A stretch of DNA of 64,000 bases from Rhabdophis nuchalis (Eukaryota; Chordata; Lepidosauria; Squamata; Natricidae), in NCBI GenBank assembly GCA_039707465.1, contig CM077644.1, positions 82,644,875-82,708,874 of the forward strand, given 5' to 3'. Under the pieces are notes generated by a model, which was not told where the DNA came from, did not search any database, and was given only the letters and a program-made list of their open reading frames with translations. Below are positions 33,148 to 42,849 of this stretch, piece after piece. How positions within the stretch are numbered: position 1 is the stretch's first letter; each line of letters begins with the position of its first letter. Both the position numbers and the translations under genes were made by a program.

Positions 33148-33838
33148 GGTTATTGTAAATATAATTGTAGCATCTTTTCTCATCAGTCTGCTATGCCTTA
33201 AGTTCTCTTTGCCTAGTTGTGAAGATTATTAGGAAGTCTCAGAAGGTGTGCCAAACTACATATTACTCTATACTTATTTGATATATCAGTAAGTATATGT
33301 GATATATTAGAGGAGGAGAAGCTATTTTAGCACCACTTCCTGAGGCGATTATAACAATAATAATGACATGCTTAATGATATTAGAACGATACGCAGATTT
33401 TAAGGGAAAAATAAGGATATATTCCCATATCCACTCAATTGCTTTAGTTCAGAAATGGTTTCTGATACCAAATAAAATATAATTTAAACTATTTGTTTCT
33501 TCGAATTATCTGGATTTAGATGACTGACTCAGACACTTTGCTCTAAAATGGAAAACTGGTCACTGGATGGTAATGCTCTGTGTTCATAAGGAAAGTCTTA
33601 TTTTTCAGAAAGCTTAAAAAAACTTTTTGATGTTCCTGTTTATCATTTCATCAAATCCAGGAATTATCCAGCACTTGATGGGCAACAATAAATATGCCTG
33701 CTGGCTGTATTCCACAAGAGGTTCCTGCACAATTAATCTCTTTAACATGGTTCTGATTTTCATCATCATTCTTACCATAAATTGCCATTTTCCTAAGAGA
33801 CATTAATGATATAACAGTACAAAGTAATCAAACCATTC

Positions 33839-33841
<3 letters not shown>
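33148..33841. other. Intergenic DNA, nothing recognised
   Basis: No gene or repeat I can identify. Confidence 0.45.

Positions 33842-33882
<41 letters not shown>
33842..33882 (+). repeat. (GT)n microsatellite
   Basis: About twenty GT units directly before a SINE. Confidence 0.95.
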
Positions 33883-33884
<2 letters not shown>

Positions 33885-34070
33885 GGTTTTGAGCTGATAA
33901 ATAAATAAATAAGGGAGACTAGGATAGATCTATTTCAAGCTTTTTAGCTCTCATCAGCTAGCCATATCCTTACTGGGATTTGAACCGGGACTGTATTACA
34001 TGTTAGGCAGATGTTTTAGCTACTAAGCCACCAGGTTCTCCTCCTGATCAGCTGATACAGGGGAATATAT
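33883..34070 (-). mobile_element. tRNA-derived SINE, sister of 21288-21460
   Basis: The minus strand has a tRNA-like head with CTTAGTAGCTAAAAC and a B-box-like GGTTCAAATCCCAGTAAGG. The body contains GGGAGACTAGGATAG and an (AAAT)n tail, then (GT)n. Confidence 0.72.
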
Positions 34071-34433
34071 ATATATATATATATTGGCTTCAATATATTA
34101 AATTTAGGGTGTCCACAGAAAGGTGTCCATCTCTCTGCCTCTCTATGTCTTCTACCACCACAAACCATCCCACATACTTCAGGAATTCTGCCTGATTCAG
34201 TAAAAAGCCTCCTTTTGAAATTACAGGTGAACTTGAAATGATACTGATGATACTGAAGCCAGATGGGATGTTGAGGACTTTGAGAAGTAATGTACGGAGG
34301 GTGAGGCAACAGTACATATTGCAGCTTTTTGTTTTACAGGAACCAAGAATAGCTTTCCCTTCTACTCACTATTCTGAAAAGCATTCTATGATTTCAAGAA
34401 GGGTTGATAGATAGAAAATGATCCTTCAGTCTA

Positions 34434-34570
34434 AGCCAGGGGTCTGCAAAGTTGGCTCTTTTAAGACTGGTGGACTTCAACTCCCAGAATTCCCCAGACA
34501 GCCTGGCTAGGGAATTCTGGGAGTTGAAGTCCACCAGTCTTAAAAGAGCCAACTTTGCAGACCCCTGGCT
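34434..34570. mobile_element. Near-perfect palindromic MITE
   Basis: The left half AGCCAGGGGTCTGCAAAGTT... is almost the exact inverse of the right half, with a centre of about 16 bp. CTAAGC occurs on both flanks. A second member is at 38458-38604. Foldback structure without coding sequence; CAGGGGTC termini suggest an hAT relative. Confidence 0.85.
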
Positions 34571-34964
34571 AAGCTGTTCCCTTTTAACAAAAGTCAGTTC
34601 ATCACAACTATCCCTTTATTACAAACTAGCTATACCCAGCCACGCGTTGCTGTGGCCCAGTATGGTTAAATGGCCAACCAATCTGTGTGTAGATCTACAC
34701 CTGCACACATACACACAACCACCATATAACCCCCAACCTACCTACCTACCATATTTCTCCCTCTCTATCTATCCCTCTATCTACCTACCTACCTACTGTA
34801 TTTCTTTCTATCTCCCTCTATCTACCTACCTACATACTGTATTTCTCCCTCTCTATCTATCCCTCTACCTACTCTACTGTATTTCGCCCTCTCTCTCTAT
34901 CCCCCTACCTACCTACCTACCTACCTACCTACCTACGTTTCTCCCTATCTATCTATCCCCCTAC

Positions 34965-35356
34965 CAGTGATGGGTTTCAAATTATTTTAGAACCTACTCT
35001 GTAGGTGTGGCCTATTTTGTGGGCATTGCTTGGCAGTCATGTGACAGGGTGGGAGTGGCCACCTTTTAAAATGTGGTGAAACTCATTTAACAACGCTCTT
35101 GCTTAGCAACCAAAATTTTGGACTCAATTGTGATGATAAATTCTTCCTTCCTTCCTTCCTTCCTTCCTTCCTTCCTTCCTTCCTTCCTATCCTATCCTAT
35201 CCTATCCTTTCCTTTCCTTTCCTTTCCGTTGGGTCACTGGCAGCGGCGGGCCAGATTTACTTCCAGGTACACCGGTGGAACCACCTCTCACCGGTTCTCT
35301 AAATTTCACCAACCGGTTCTCGCGAGTAGGTGCGAGCCTGCAGAAACCTACCACTG
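34965..35356. mobile_element. hAT element nested in the Helitron; probable gene-free relative of the GCLC carrier
   Basis: Ends CAGTGATGGGTTTC and GAAACCTACCACTG are inverted. The 8-bp duplication CCCCCTAC is perfect (34957-34964 and 35357-35364). Subterminal sequence TGTGGCCTATTTTGTGGGCA and GGGTGGGAGTGGCC is shared with the right end of the GCLC-carrying element. A (TTCC)n/(TATCC)n tract is inside. 392 bp. Confidence 0.88.
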
Positions 35357-35489
35357 CCCCCTACCTACCTACCTATCTACCTACCTACCTACCTACCTAC
35401 CGTATTTCTCCCTCTCTATCTATCCCTCTATCTACCTACCTACCTACTGTATTTCTCCCTCTCTATCTATTCCCCTATTTACCTACCTA

Positions 35490-35870
35490 CTGTAATACAA
35501 TAGCAGAGTTGGAAGGGACCTTACAGGTAATCTAGTCCAACCCCCTGCCTAGGCAGGAAGCCCTATACCATTTCAGACAAATGGCTATCCAACATCTTCT
35601 TGAAGACTTGCAGTGTTGGGGCATTCACAACTTCTGGAGGCAAGCTGTTCCACTGGTTAATTGTTCTAACTGTCAGGAAATTTCTCCTCAGTTCTAAGTT
35701 GTTTCTCTCCTTGATTAGTTTCCACCCATTGTTTCTTGTTCTGCCCTCAGGTGCCCTGGAGAGTAGTTTGACTCCCTCTTCTTTGTGGCAACCCCTGAGA
35801 TATTGGAAAGCTGCTATCATGTCTCCCCTAGTCCCTCTTTTATTAAACTGTATTTCTGCCTCTCTCTCTC
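35490..35870 (-). mobile_element. CR1 LINE 3' end inside the second Helitron
   Basis: On the minus strand a 105-residue frame reads TRGDMIAAFQYLRGCHKEEG, NGWKLIKERNNLELRRNF, VRTINQWNSLPPEVVNAPT and VFKKMLDSHL. This is the CR1 RT end, followed by the CR1 3' terminus. It corresponds to the CR1 units in the first Helitron. Confidence 0.88.
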
Positions 35871-36179
35871 TATGGGCCACCTGGAAGTTTGCTATCCTCT
35901 GTGTTTTGGCACTTTTAGGCTTCCATACATTGCTGAGGAAATGACAGTTGAAAAGCTGCCTGATGAGAAGAGCTATAAGGAGGTGAAAACCTGATCAGTG
36001 GGTATATTTTACGTTTGTGTACCTTGCATATGACACACGTGTGCTAGGCACAAAATGAGTACGTATTCTATTATCGGAAGTCCTTCGGAACATTGTGTCA
36101 AAATTTGGTGTAAATCGGTGCAGTAGTTTTTGAGATTAGCTGCTTCGTACAAACTATTTTACATTTTTATTTATATAGA

Positions 36180-36817
36180 TAGGGAAATAGAACTAAGATA
36201 TACAGTTTCTGAGTTCCCACATTCAGCCTAAGCCAGGGAAAGAGCTACTCATTAAGGGGAAAGGTTTTGATCACATGATTGTAGCCACCATGTTGACTTT
36301 TTCTTTTTAGTCCTGTTGCAAATGCCTCTACTCCCTTCTTTTCTCTTTACCTCAGAAAAGCCATTCAGAAAGACTGAGACTCTGAAATAGCATGGGAGAG
36401 AATTAAAGAAAAAATAGAATCTATTAATTGATCCCAGAGCACTAGTTAGATTCCTTTGCTGCATCACTCATTTTCTATTAAAATCTCTTCTCTTTCCCAA
36501 CTGGAAAGTATTTCTTTTTAAATTAAGTTTGTAAGAAAATAGGAAAGATGTATTTGATTCATTTTAATTACCAAAAAGAAATATCCCTTTGACATACTGT
36601 ATATTTAAGAAGATAACAGTTCCTCAAGGTTGCTATTTCCATCTCTTGAATGAGAACTACAACTGGCAAACTCACTCTTCAATCTTCATTGTCACAAATT
36701 CAAGAACTGGGAAAATATGCCAATTAGATCCATTTTTTAAAAATCACCTATTTCCAAATGCCCTGGCATGATAGCCTCACACCATAAAAAAAACCAGAAC
36801 ACTAAATAACCAGACAA
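36180..36817. other. Intergenic DNA, nothing recognised
   Basis: No gene or repeat identified. Confidence 0.45.
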
Positions 36818-37016
36818 CAATAGCACTTAGACTTATATACCACTTTATACTGCTTTACAGTACTAAGCGGTATATATAGATTCAGCATATTGCCCCAACT
36901 ATCTGGGCCCTCATTTTAACAATCTCAGAAGGATGAAAAGCTGAGTTAACCTTGAGCCAGTAGGATTGGACTCCTAGTAATGGTCAGCTAGCCTGCAAGT
37001 ATTATTCCACAACCTC
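36818..37016 (-). mobile_element. tRNA-derived SINE, head-truncated
   Basis: Left part AATAGCACTTAGACTTATATACC and internal TTCAGCATATTGCCCCAAC are clear. The tRNA-like head at the right is degraded. Confidence 0.7.
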
Positions 37017-38457
37017 GAAGAAGGGTACACACTCACAACACAAAGGAAATTTTGTGCAACTTACAAAAGATAATAAATGGGAGGGAGATTATTTACTATT
37101 TTTCAGTGAGATTCTACTAGTCAATGGAAGAACCATTTCTTTTATTTCCTTGACTCCATTATGTATTTCCATGTTTTAACAACTGAAACACCATTTTGTT
37201 ATTAGGAAAAGAATTCTTGGTTTTTATACTTTTCATAAAAATATAATTTACAATTTGAAATTACAAACTGAAATTCGTCATTATTTGTTGATCAGATATT
37301 TTCCATCCGGTGCCTTCCATACATGTTAAAATCATTAATTTCAAGAATAGTTATCTAATCAGCATTCCTAATCAGAAATCTGATATATAGATCCAGGATG
37401 AAAGAGGAGGATTTAAATCAAATGCTTGGTCAATTCTACTCATTTTAGATATGTTTATTTTCTTCATTTCAATCATGTCTGATTCGTAAAGACTCTCTGG
37501 ACAAGTTTCTTTTTAGGGTTAGGGTTATGAAATTGAATATTAATAATGTATAGATTATCTATTAATATTATTAATATCAAATTTAATGCCAGTTTCTAAA
37601 TCCTTGTCCATTGAGATGGTGAAAAAGTAATACTATGTGGCCAGACAAGATATTTGAAATACTTTTGACCTACAGTATGTGAGGGATATAGATTTTTTTT
37701 CCATAAACATTTTCCATTTGAGGAGCACAGATTTCATTTTAGTCATCCCATCCATATGAATAATATACTAGTTCCTAATGGACTGGGCACAAAGTACATT
37801 TCTACATAAGTTGGGTAGCATTTGTATTTGAAGACATTATTTTGGAATAAGTGAATGTGATTCAGCAGGATTTTTGGAAAATATTTCACACAATAATTAT
37901 TTTCACAGAAACAAACTTGTGCTCTTTCTCCAGATATTGGATTACATAATAGCCAGATGGAGACTTTCAATTACTGTACAGCAGAAGAAACACAAAAAAA
38001 GTAAAGTTGTTGTCTGGCATTTCCAAAAACAAAGTGTGATAGGCTGATACGCACCTCCAGCCATCATGCAACTAAGATAAATGCAACACATGAAAATTAT
38101 GAAATTTCCTGTGGGCACTTTCCCATCTGGTACCTTTTTACAATTATTGTCACTATAGAAATAGCACATATTCATATTCAGGAAAATGCCGGTATATTCT
38201 AGTGCTTGTGAAGTTAATGTTGCTTATTGTGGTTATTGTAGGGTGGATTCTGAAGAGAAAGTGAACTGAAGGCAATTCTAAATTTGGCCATAAGTTGTCA
38301 AACATCCATAGCGCAGTATGCCTGGAAAAAAGATGAACATTTACTGAGTTTGTGATGTAAGTAAACCTAAATATGCATGGCCATGTCCAACCATGATGCT
38401 ACACAGTAGCCTTTTACGGATCTTTCGCTTACAACATGGTTTAAGGTACGTAATAGT
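37017..38457. other. Intergenic DNA, nothing recognised
   Basis: AT-rich. I see no element or exon. Confidence 0.45.
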
Positions 38458-38604
38458 ATAGTGCAGGGGTCTGCAAAGTTGGCTCTTTTAAGACTGGTGG
38501 TCTTCAACTCCCAGAATTCCCCAGCCAGCATGACTGGCTGGGGAATTCTGGGAGTTGAAGTCCACCAGTCTTAAAAGAGCCAACTTTGCAGATCCCTGCA
38601 CTAT
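38458..38604. mobile_element. Near-perfect palindromic MITE, second copy
   Basis: ATAGTGCAGGGGTCTGCAAA at the left pairs with its inverse at the right over about 65 bp per arm. The same family as 34434-34570. Confidence 0.87.
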
Positions 38605-39207
38605 GAAAATTAATGAATTCATAATGAACTAGTATGAAAATTAATGAATTCATTCAAACGTTTGTGATTACATTAATCAAATACATTTGTACTGTATTTC
38701 CTTTTCTCTCCACCTTATTAATCTCCAACTTCCATGTGACTCTAGAAATTGTAGTGTAAGGCTGTCTTAGCAAGTTGTATAACCAAAGGTATTAGAATCT
38801 TTTGAGTTATATAGATTTTGTTGTATGATATTTGTGAACTGGCTTTGATAGTTCATCATGGTTACTTGAAACATGTTAGATTAGCATACTGTGTGAACCT
38901 AGCCATTATTATTTGGAAAAATATGGAAAATGAAAAATCTATGCCTTAGTTCATTATCTGAATAGTTTTTAGTGTTTTAAAAGTCATGGGAAGTCATATT
39001 AGCAACTATTCAGTTAAATCGATTACCAAAAAATGTGCATGATTTTCAGATCTTTGAATCTCTTTATGAGAAAGAAAGTTTAGGTTGGAAGATAAAATTG
39101 ATGGTGGATAAATAATGGCCGATTCTAAAATGTAACGTAGAAATGATGGGAAAGATAAACATAATCCCAGCTTTGCATGAGATAAAATCCTTTCCTTCAA
39201 GGAGTAC

Positions 39208-39402
39208 CAAAGGTGCTTTTTCAAGAGGCAACAGGACTTGCTTTGGTTTTCCTTGAAAACATTTTGCTTCTCATCCAGAAAACTTCTTCAGTTCTCATCC
39301 AAGAAATTCTTCAAGGAAAAACAAAGAAAGTCCAGTTACCTCTTGAAAAAGCACCTTTGGGACACCCATGACCTGGATGACTGAGACTCTCCATAGACAT
39401 TC
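39208..39402. repeat. Repeat with inverted AGGTGCTTTTTCAA ends
   Basis: A shorter relative of 2237-2685. The left AAAGGTGCTTTTTCAAGAGG and right CCTCTTGAAAAAGCACCTTT are exact inverses. The core has CTTCTCATCCA repeats. Confidence 0.7.
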
Positions 39403-41921
39403 CTTAAAGGGGTCTTTAAAGCCATGTTTCAATTCCATATTCTTGTTATGCAACAAACGAAACATAAAAATCTGCCACTTACTTACTAAGGCAAGGAATT
39501 AAATAGAAGTTTATCTATATTTTATGCTTACTAAGTTTTGATGTGAGTTAGGTAGGATCTCTGGTTCTTGTACCATAGCAGTGGGATTTGCAGAAGGGAC
39601 ATGAGACACATTCAAAAAGGACCTTTGCATTGTGACGCTCTGTCCATCTTGCTGATTTTGACACACACACACACACACACACACTCTATGGGCAGTAGAG
39701 ACTGCCGTTTTGTAAACTAGAGACTAAAGGCGGAAATCTTCAAGTCTGGAAAATCAGCAGCTACGTGGCTGTTGACTCAAAAAAATGAGAGGAATGGACC
39801 AGAACTTAAACTAGGAAGTTTACATACAAAGTGGAAAATTCCAGATTGCTGTTAGACAGAAAAGTTCTTTGTGTATGTGCCTTCTTAATTCTCTGGTACA
39901 TATCTACTGATCTAACCTTCTTGTACCTGTTTGAGAAGATGGTGGGGATGCAAAGTTTAGTTGAAATGCTTGATATAAATGCTTAACAACTACAGCAAAA
40001 ATCTTCAAATGGTTTTGGAGTGAAAAGTATAATGTAGGAATGATGACCATACAAGAACAGTTCACTATGTTCAGCAGCTTCAATGAAGCTGGATAGAAAT
40101 AGCCCTCTTGACTGCTCATTGTACAAAATTGATTGAGAATAATTCTACAGCAAGACACAAAGATATTGAAGAGATGCACATATGACCATGACAAGGTAAA
40201 GAGCCATAGGAAGCGTAGAGACCATTTGACATAGGGGAAATGACAGAATGTGTATTGGATAAGTGAAGAATGTCATAAATATGTCATTAAAAGAAACAGG
40301 CAGAAAAAAAGCAGCACGAAAACTGCAAGTCCAAAATGAACAAGTGCAGTTTGTTACAAACATGGAGCAAACAATAAAATTATAGACGAAACTATTACAT
40401 TTAACTTATAGAAAAATGTCTGCAAAATAGAGTTGTCAACTTTTTTCCTTCTTGCCAAAGAAAACAAATTTACAAGAAAAATGAGCAAATTTTGTTTATA
40501 GCCAATGGGCAAAGAAGCAAAATATTTGTGTTAATAAATAGGTAAGGCAAAAAAAAACACCCCATTTAAAACATTTAAAGGAAAAGAGTAAGAACGATGG
40601 CACCCTGGACTGAATGCTTTCATACTGGGAAATAGGAAAGGAGGAACAGACACATTCTAGTCTACCCCTTCACTCCTTCCACCATGGTTCTGGAGCATTC
40701 TGTTGGATACTAGGGAGAGGATACCTTAGTATTTTTCTCTCAAGATTTCATCCATCTAGCTGTGTGGGGTTGAAAGTCTAAGTAGCAGTAAGATTCTATG
40801 ACTTAATTCCTGTCCTCCCAAGCTAAATATATTCTTTGGATCAATATTTTTGCATTCTTCATATGACTTTCTCTTTTTTGTTATATATCCAACCAGCTTA
40901 TTTCCTGGGATTCATAATGCTAAAAAAACAAACAACAAAATTTCAGTAGAAAAAGTATGTTTCCTGTTCTCTTCTGCCTTTTCATTCTCTGTAGTCATCA
41001 ATCATCTGTTTTGGGTACGGCCCCATCATCTTCCTGTAGCAACCAACTGGTTGCTATCCAGAAGAGTTGGATTGTAGCTTTCTTAATCCACAGCCAGGAT
41101 ATCCATTAGGAATGATTTTGCCATTTTAATCTGTTACAAAGGGATTTTTGCTGCAGCTCTTGTTTTTAGTGCTTTCTCCATTAATTCGTCAGTGCTTCCT
41201 CAAGCAGATGTCAGCACCTTCCCGAAGCCAGCAGACAAGCCAGGAACATAGCCTTTTGTAACAGTGTTGTGATGGTTTACATTTTCAAGTGTAATATATG
41301 TTATATTTCTATTTCTACATGCACACTTTACAAATTTCCTCACCTTGTCATGCCCAATCCAAAGCAGGATGAACTTTCTGCCAAGAGCAATATAATGGGA
41401 ACATAGTAATTCAAAATTATGAGCCCTAAGCTAACATAATAGAATTTCATGCATCCAGATGGCCAGGCAACACAGAAGGTAATAGGATTGAAAAAGGTAA
41501 GACAGCTGTCAATAAAATAAAATGAATATAATACTGTATGCAGAACTAAGCTCTTCTACTATGATGAACAATGAAGAAATAACATGGGGATGACATTTGC
41601 TGTTTTCAAGTTATTAAAACATCAGTGGTGATGGTGACCTTGGGAAAAGCGGAGTTGTTTTTTTTATGTGGATCCAACAATCTCTCATGTAATTGTATTG
41701 GGAATTTTTCTCCTTCCAAGATGGCTACTTAGAGATCTGTACAGAAATATCCCAAAAGGTGGAATTGCTCTTACTTGTCCTTGTTAAAATCCTGATATTG
41801 TGTGTTCCCATTGATTATTTTGTGCAGTTTGGCTTGTTTGTCATGCACAGAATCGAGAGAGAACTTGTTGGCAGAGGATGGTTAGTCATACTGCCTCATT
41901 CCAAAATGAAATCTTATATCA
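39403..41921. other. Intergenic DNA, nothing recognised
   Basis: It contains an (AC)n microsatellite at about 39661-39684. Otherwise AT-rich without a recognisable gene or element. Confidence 0.45.
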
Positions 41922-41929
41922 CTCTAGCC

Positions 41930-42367
41930 CCGTAATGGCGAACCTATGGCACGCATGCCACAGGTGGCATGCAGAACCCACTCTGCAGGCACACCAGCTG
42001 TCGCCCCAGCCCAACTCCAACTTGCATACACGCACCTCCTGCTGGCCAGCTGGCCTTTGGGTCTCTGCCGTGCATGCGCAGGTGGTGGGGTGCATGTGGG
42101 GGGGACACATGCATAGGGGGGCAGGGTGCATGTGTGTGGGGTGTTCGCATTCCATTTTGGGGGGTTGCGTGCATGTACCCCCCCCTGCTTTGACCCTGGA
42201 AGGCTTCCTGCACCAACTTGGAAGCCAAAATTGGGGGGCATGGCGCATGTGTGGGGAACACATGTGCATACACAGGAGGTGGGGCACATGTGTGTGGGTA
42301 CTCACATTTTAGGGTTGCACATGCGTGCACTTTGGGCACTTGACACCAAAAAGATTAGCGATCACTG
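41930..42367. mobile_element. Non-autonomous hAT element, GTGATGGC family
   Basis: Left end CCGTAATGGCGAACCTATGG and right end AGATTAGCGATCACTG. The 8-bp duplication CTCTAGCC is perfect (41922-41929 and 42368-42375). It has a GC-rich interior with GTGTGGG-type repeats. All open frames are shadows. Confidence 0.88.
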
Positions 42368-42456
42368 CTCTAGCCATTCCTTTCCATTTGATGAAGGCAG
42401 CTGTAGCTCAAAGACAATGATGCCTCTTAGTAAAATGTGTTAGTCTGAAAAAAGAT

Positions 42457-42755
42457 TGTTGAGTCCCCAAGCCTATGTCCCAGACAGCTCGTCTGGTAAC
42501 CTATGAGTCACCGCATTCCGGAGCTGAGCCAGCAGCTGCAGTGATTAACAGAGACAAGCTGTCTGGAATCTGTCTGGAAAGGAGTCACAATGTTGCAATT
42601 GCATTGCTAGGAGTTTCCTGCCTGGTAACTCTATATAAGAGGTTGCCAGAGAAGAAACCTTGCCAGTTGAATCTTGTGTGTGTTGTAAATAGTGTGAATA
42701 AACGTTCCTGTTGTTTTGACCATGCCTGAGTCGGAATCCTTTGTCTGATCTAACA
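42457..42755 (+). repeat. 5' LTR of the Ty3/gypsy element
   Basis: TGTTGAGTCC to GATCTAACA. It carries a TATA-like TATATAA (42632-42638) and a poly(A) signal AATAAA (42697-42702), the expected order of U3 promoter then polyadenylation site. An 84-residue open frame inside it recurs in the 3' LTR and is not a gene. Confidence 0.94.
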
Positions 42756-42756
42756 C

Positions 42757-42776
42757 TGGCGACGAAGGTGGGATTC
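42757..42776 (+). promoter_or_regulatory. Primer-binding site, tRNA-Ser-like
   Basis: TGGCGACGAAGGTGGGATTC begins one base after the LTR. Compared with my recollection of the vertebrate tRNA-Ser(GCT) 3' end, it is complementary at about 18 of 20 positions, including the TGG that pairs with CCA. Confidence 0.7.
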
Positions 42777-42849
42777 AGGCCGTGGCCTTAGAACGCAACG
42801 GGTAACGAATACTTCAACAACAGAGCGCAGCGCGACGCACAGCCTCACC

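Larger units (their letters stand above)
34626..36179 (-). mobile_element. Second non-autonomous Helitron (minus orientation)
   Basis: The left edge is CTAG preceded by a host A, with the hairpin CCACGCGTTGCTGTGG. The right edge is the reverse of TCTATATAAATAAAAATG followed by a host T. The ends match the 28910-32648 element. It holds (TACC)n-type microsatellite, a nested hAT and one CR1 3' end. Confidence 0.85.

Noticed and set aside
42475..42729. 84-residue ORF repeated at 47189-47443
   Set aside because: Both lie inside the LTRs and are identical because the LTRs are. No coding evidence.
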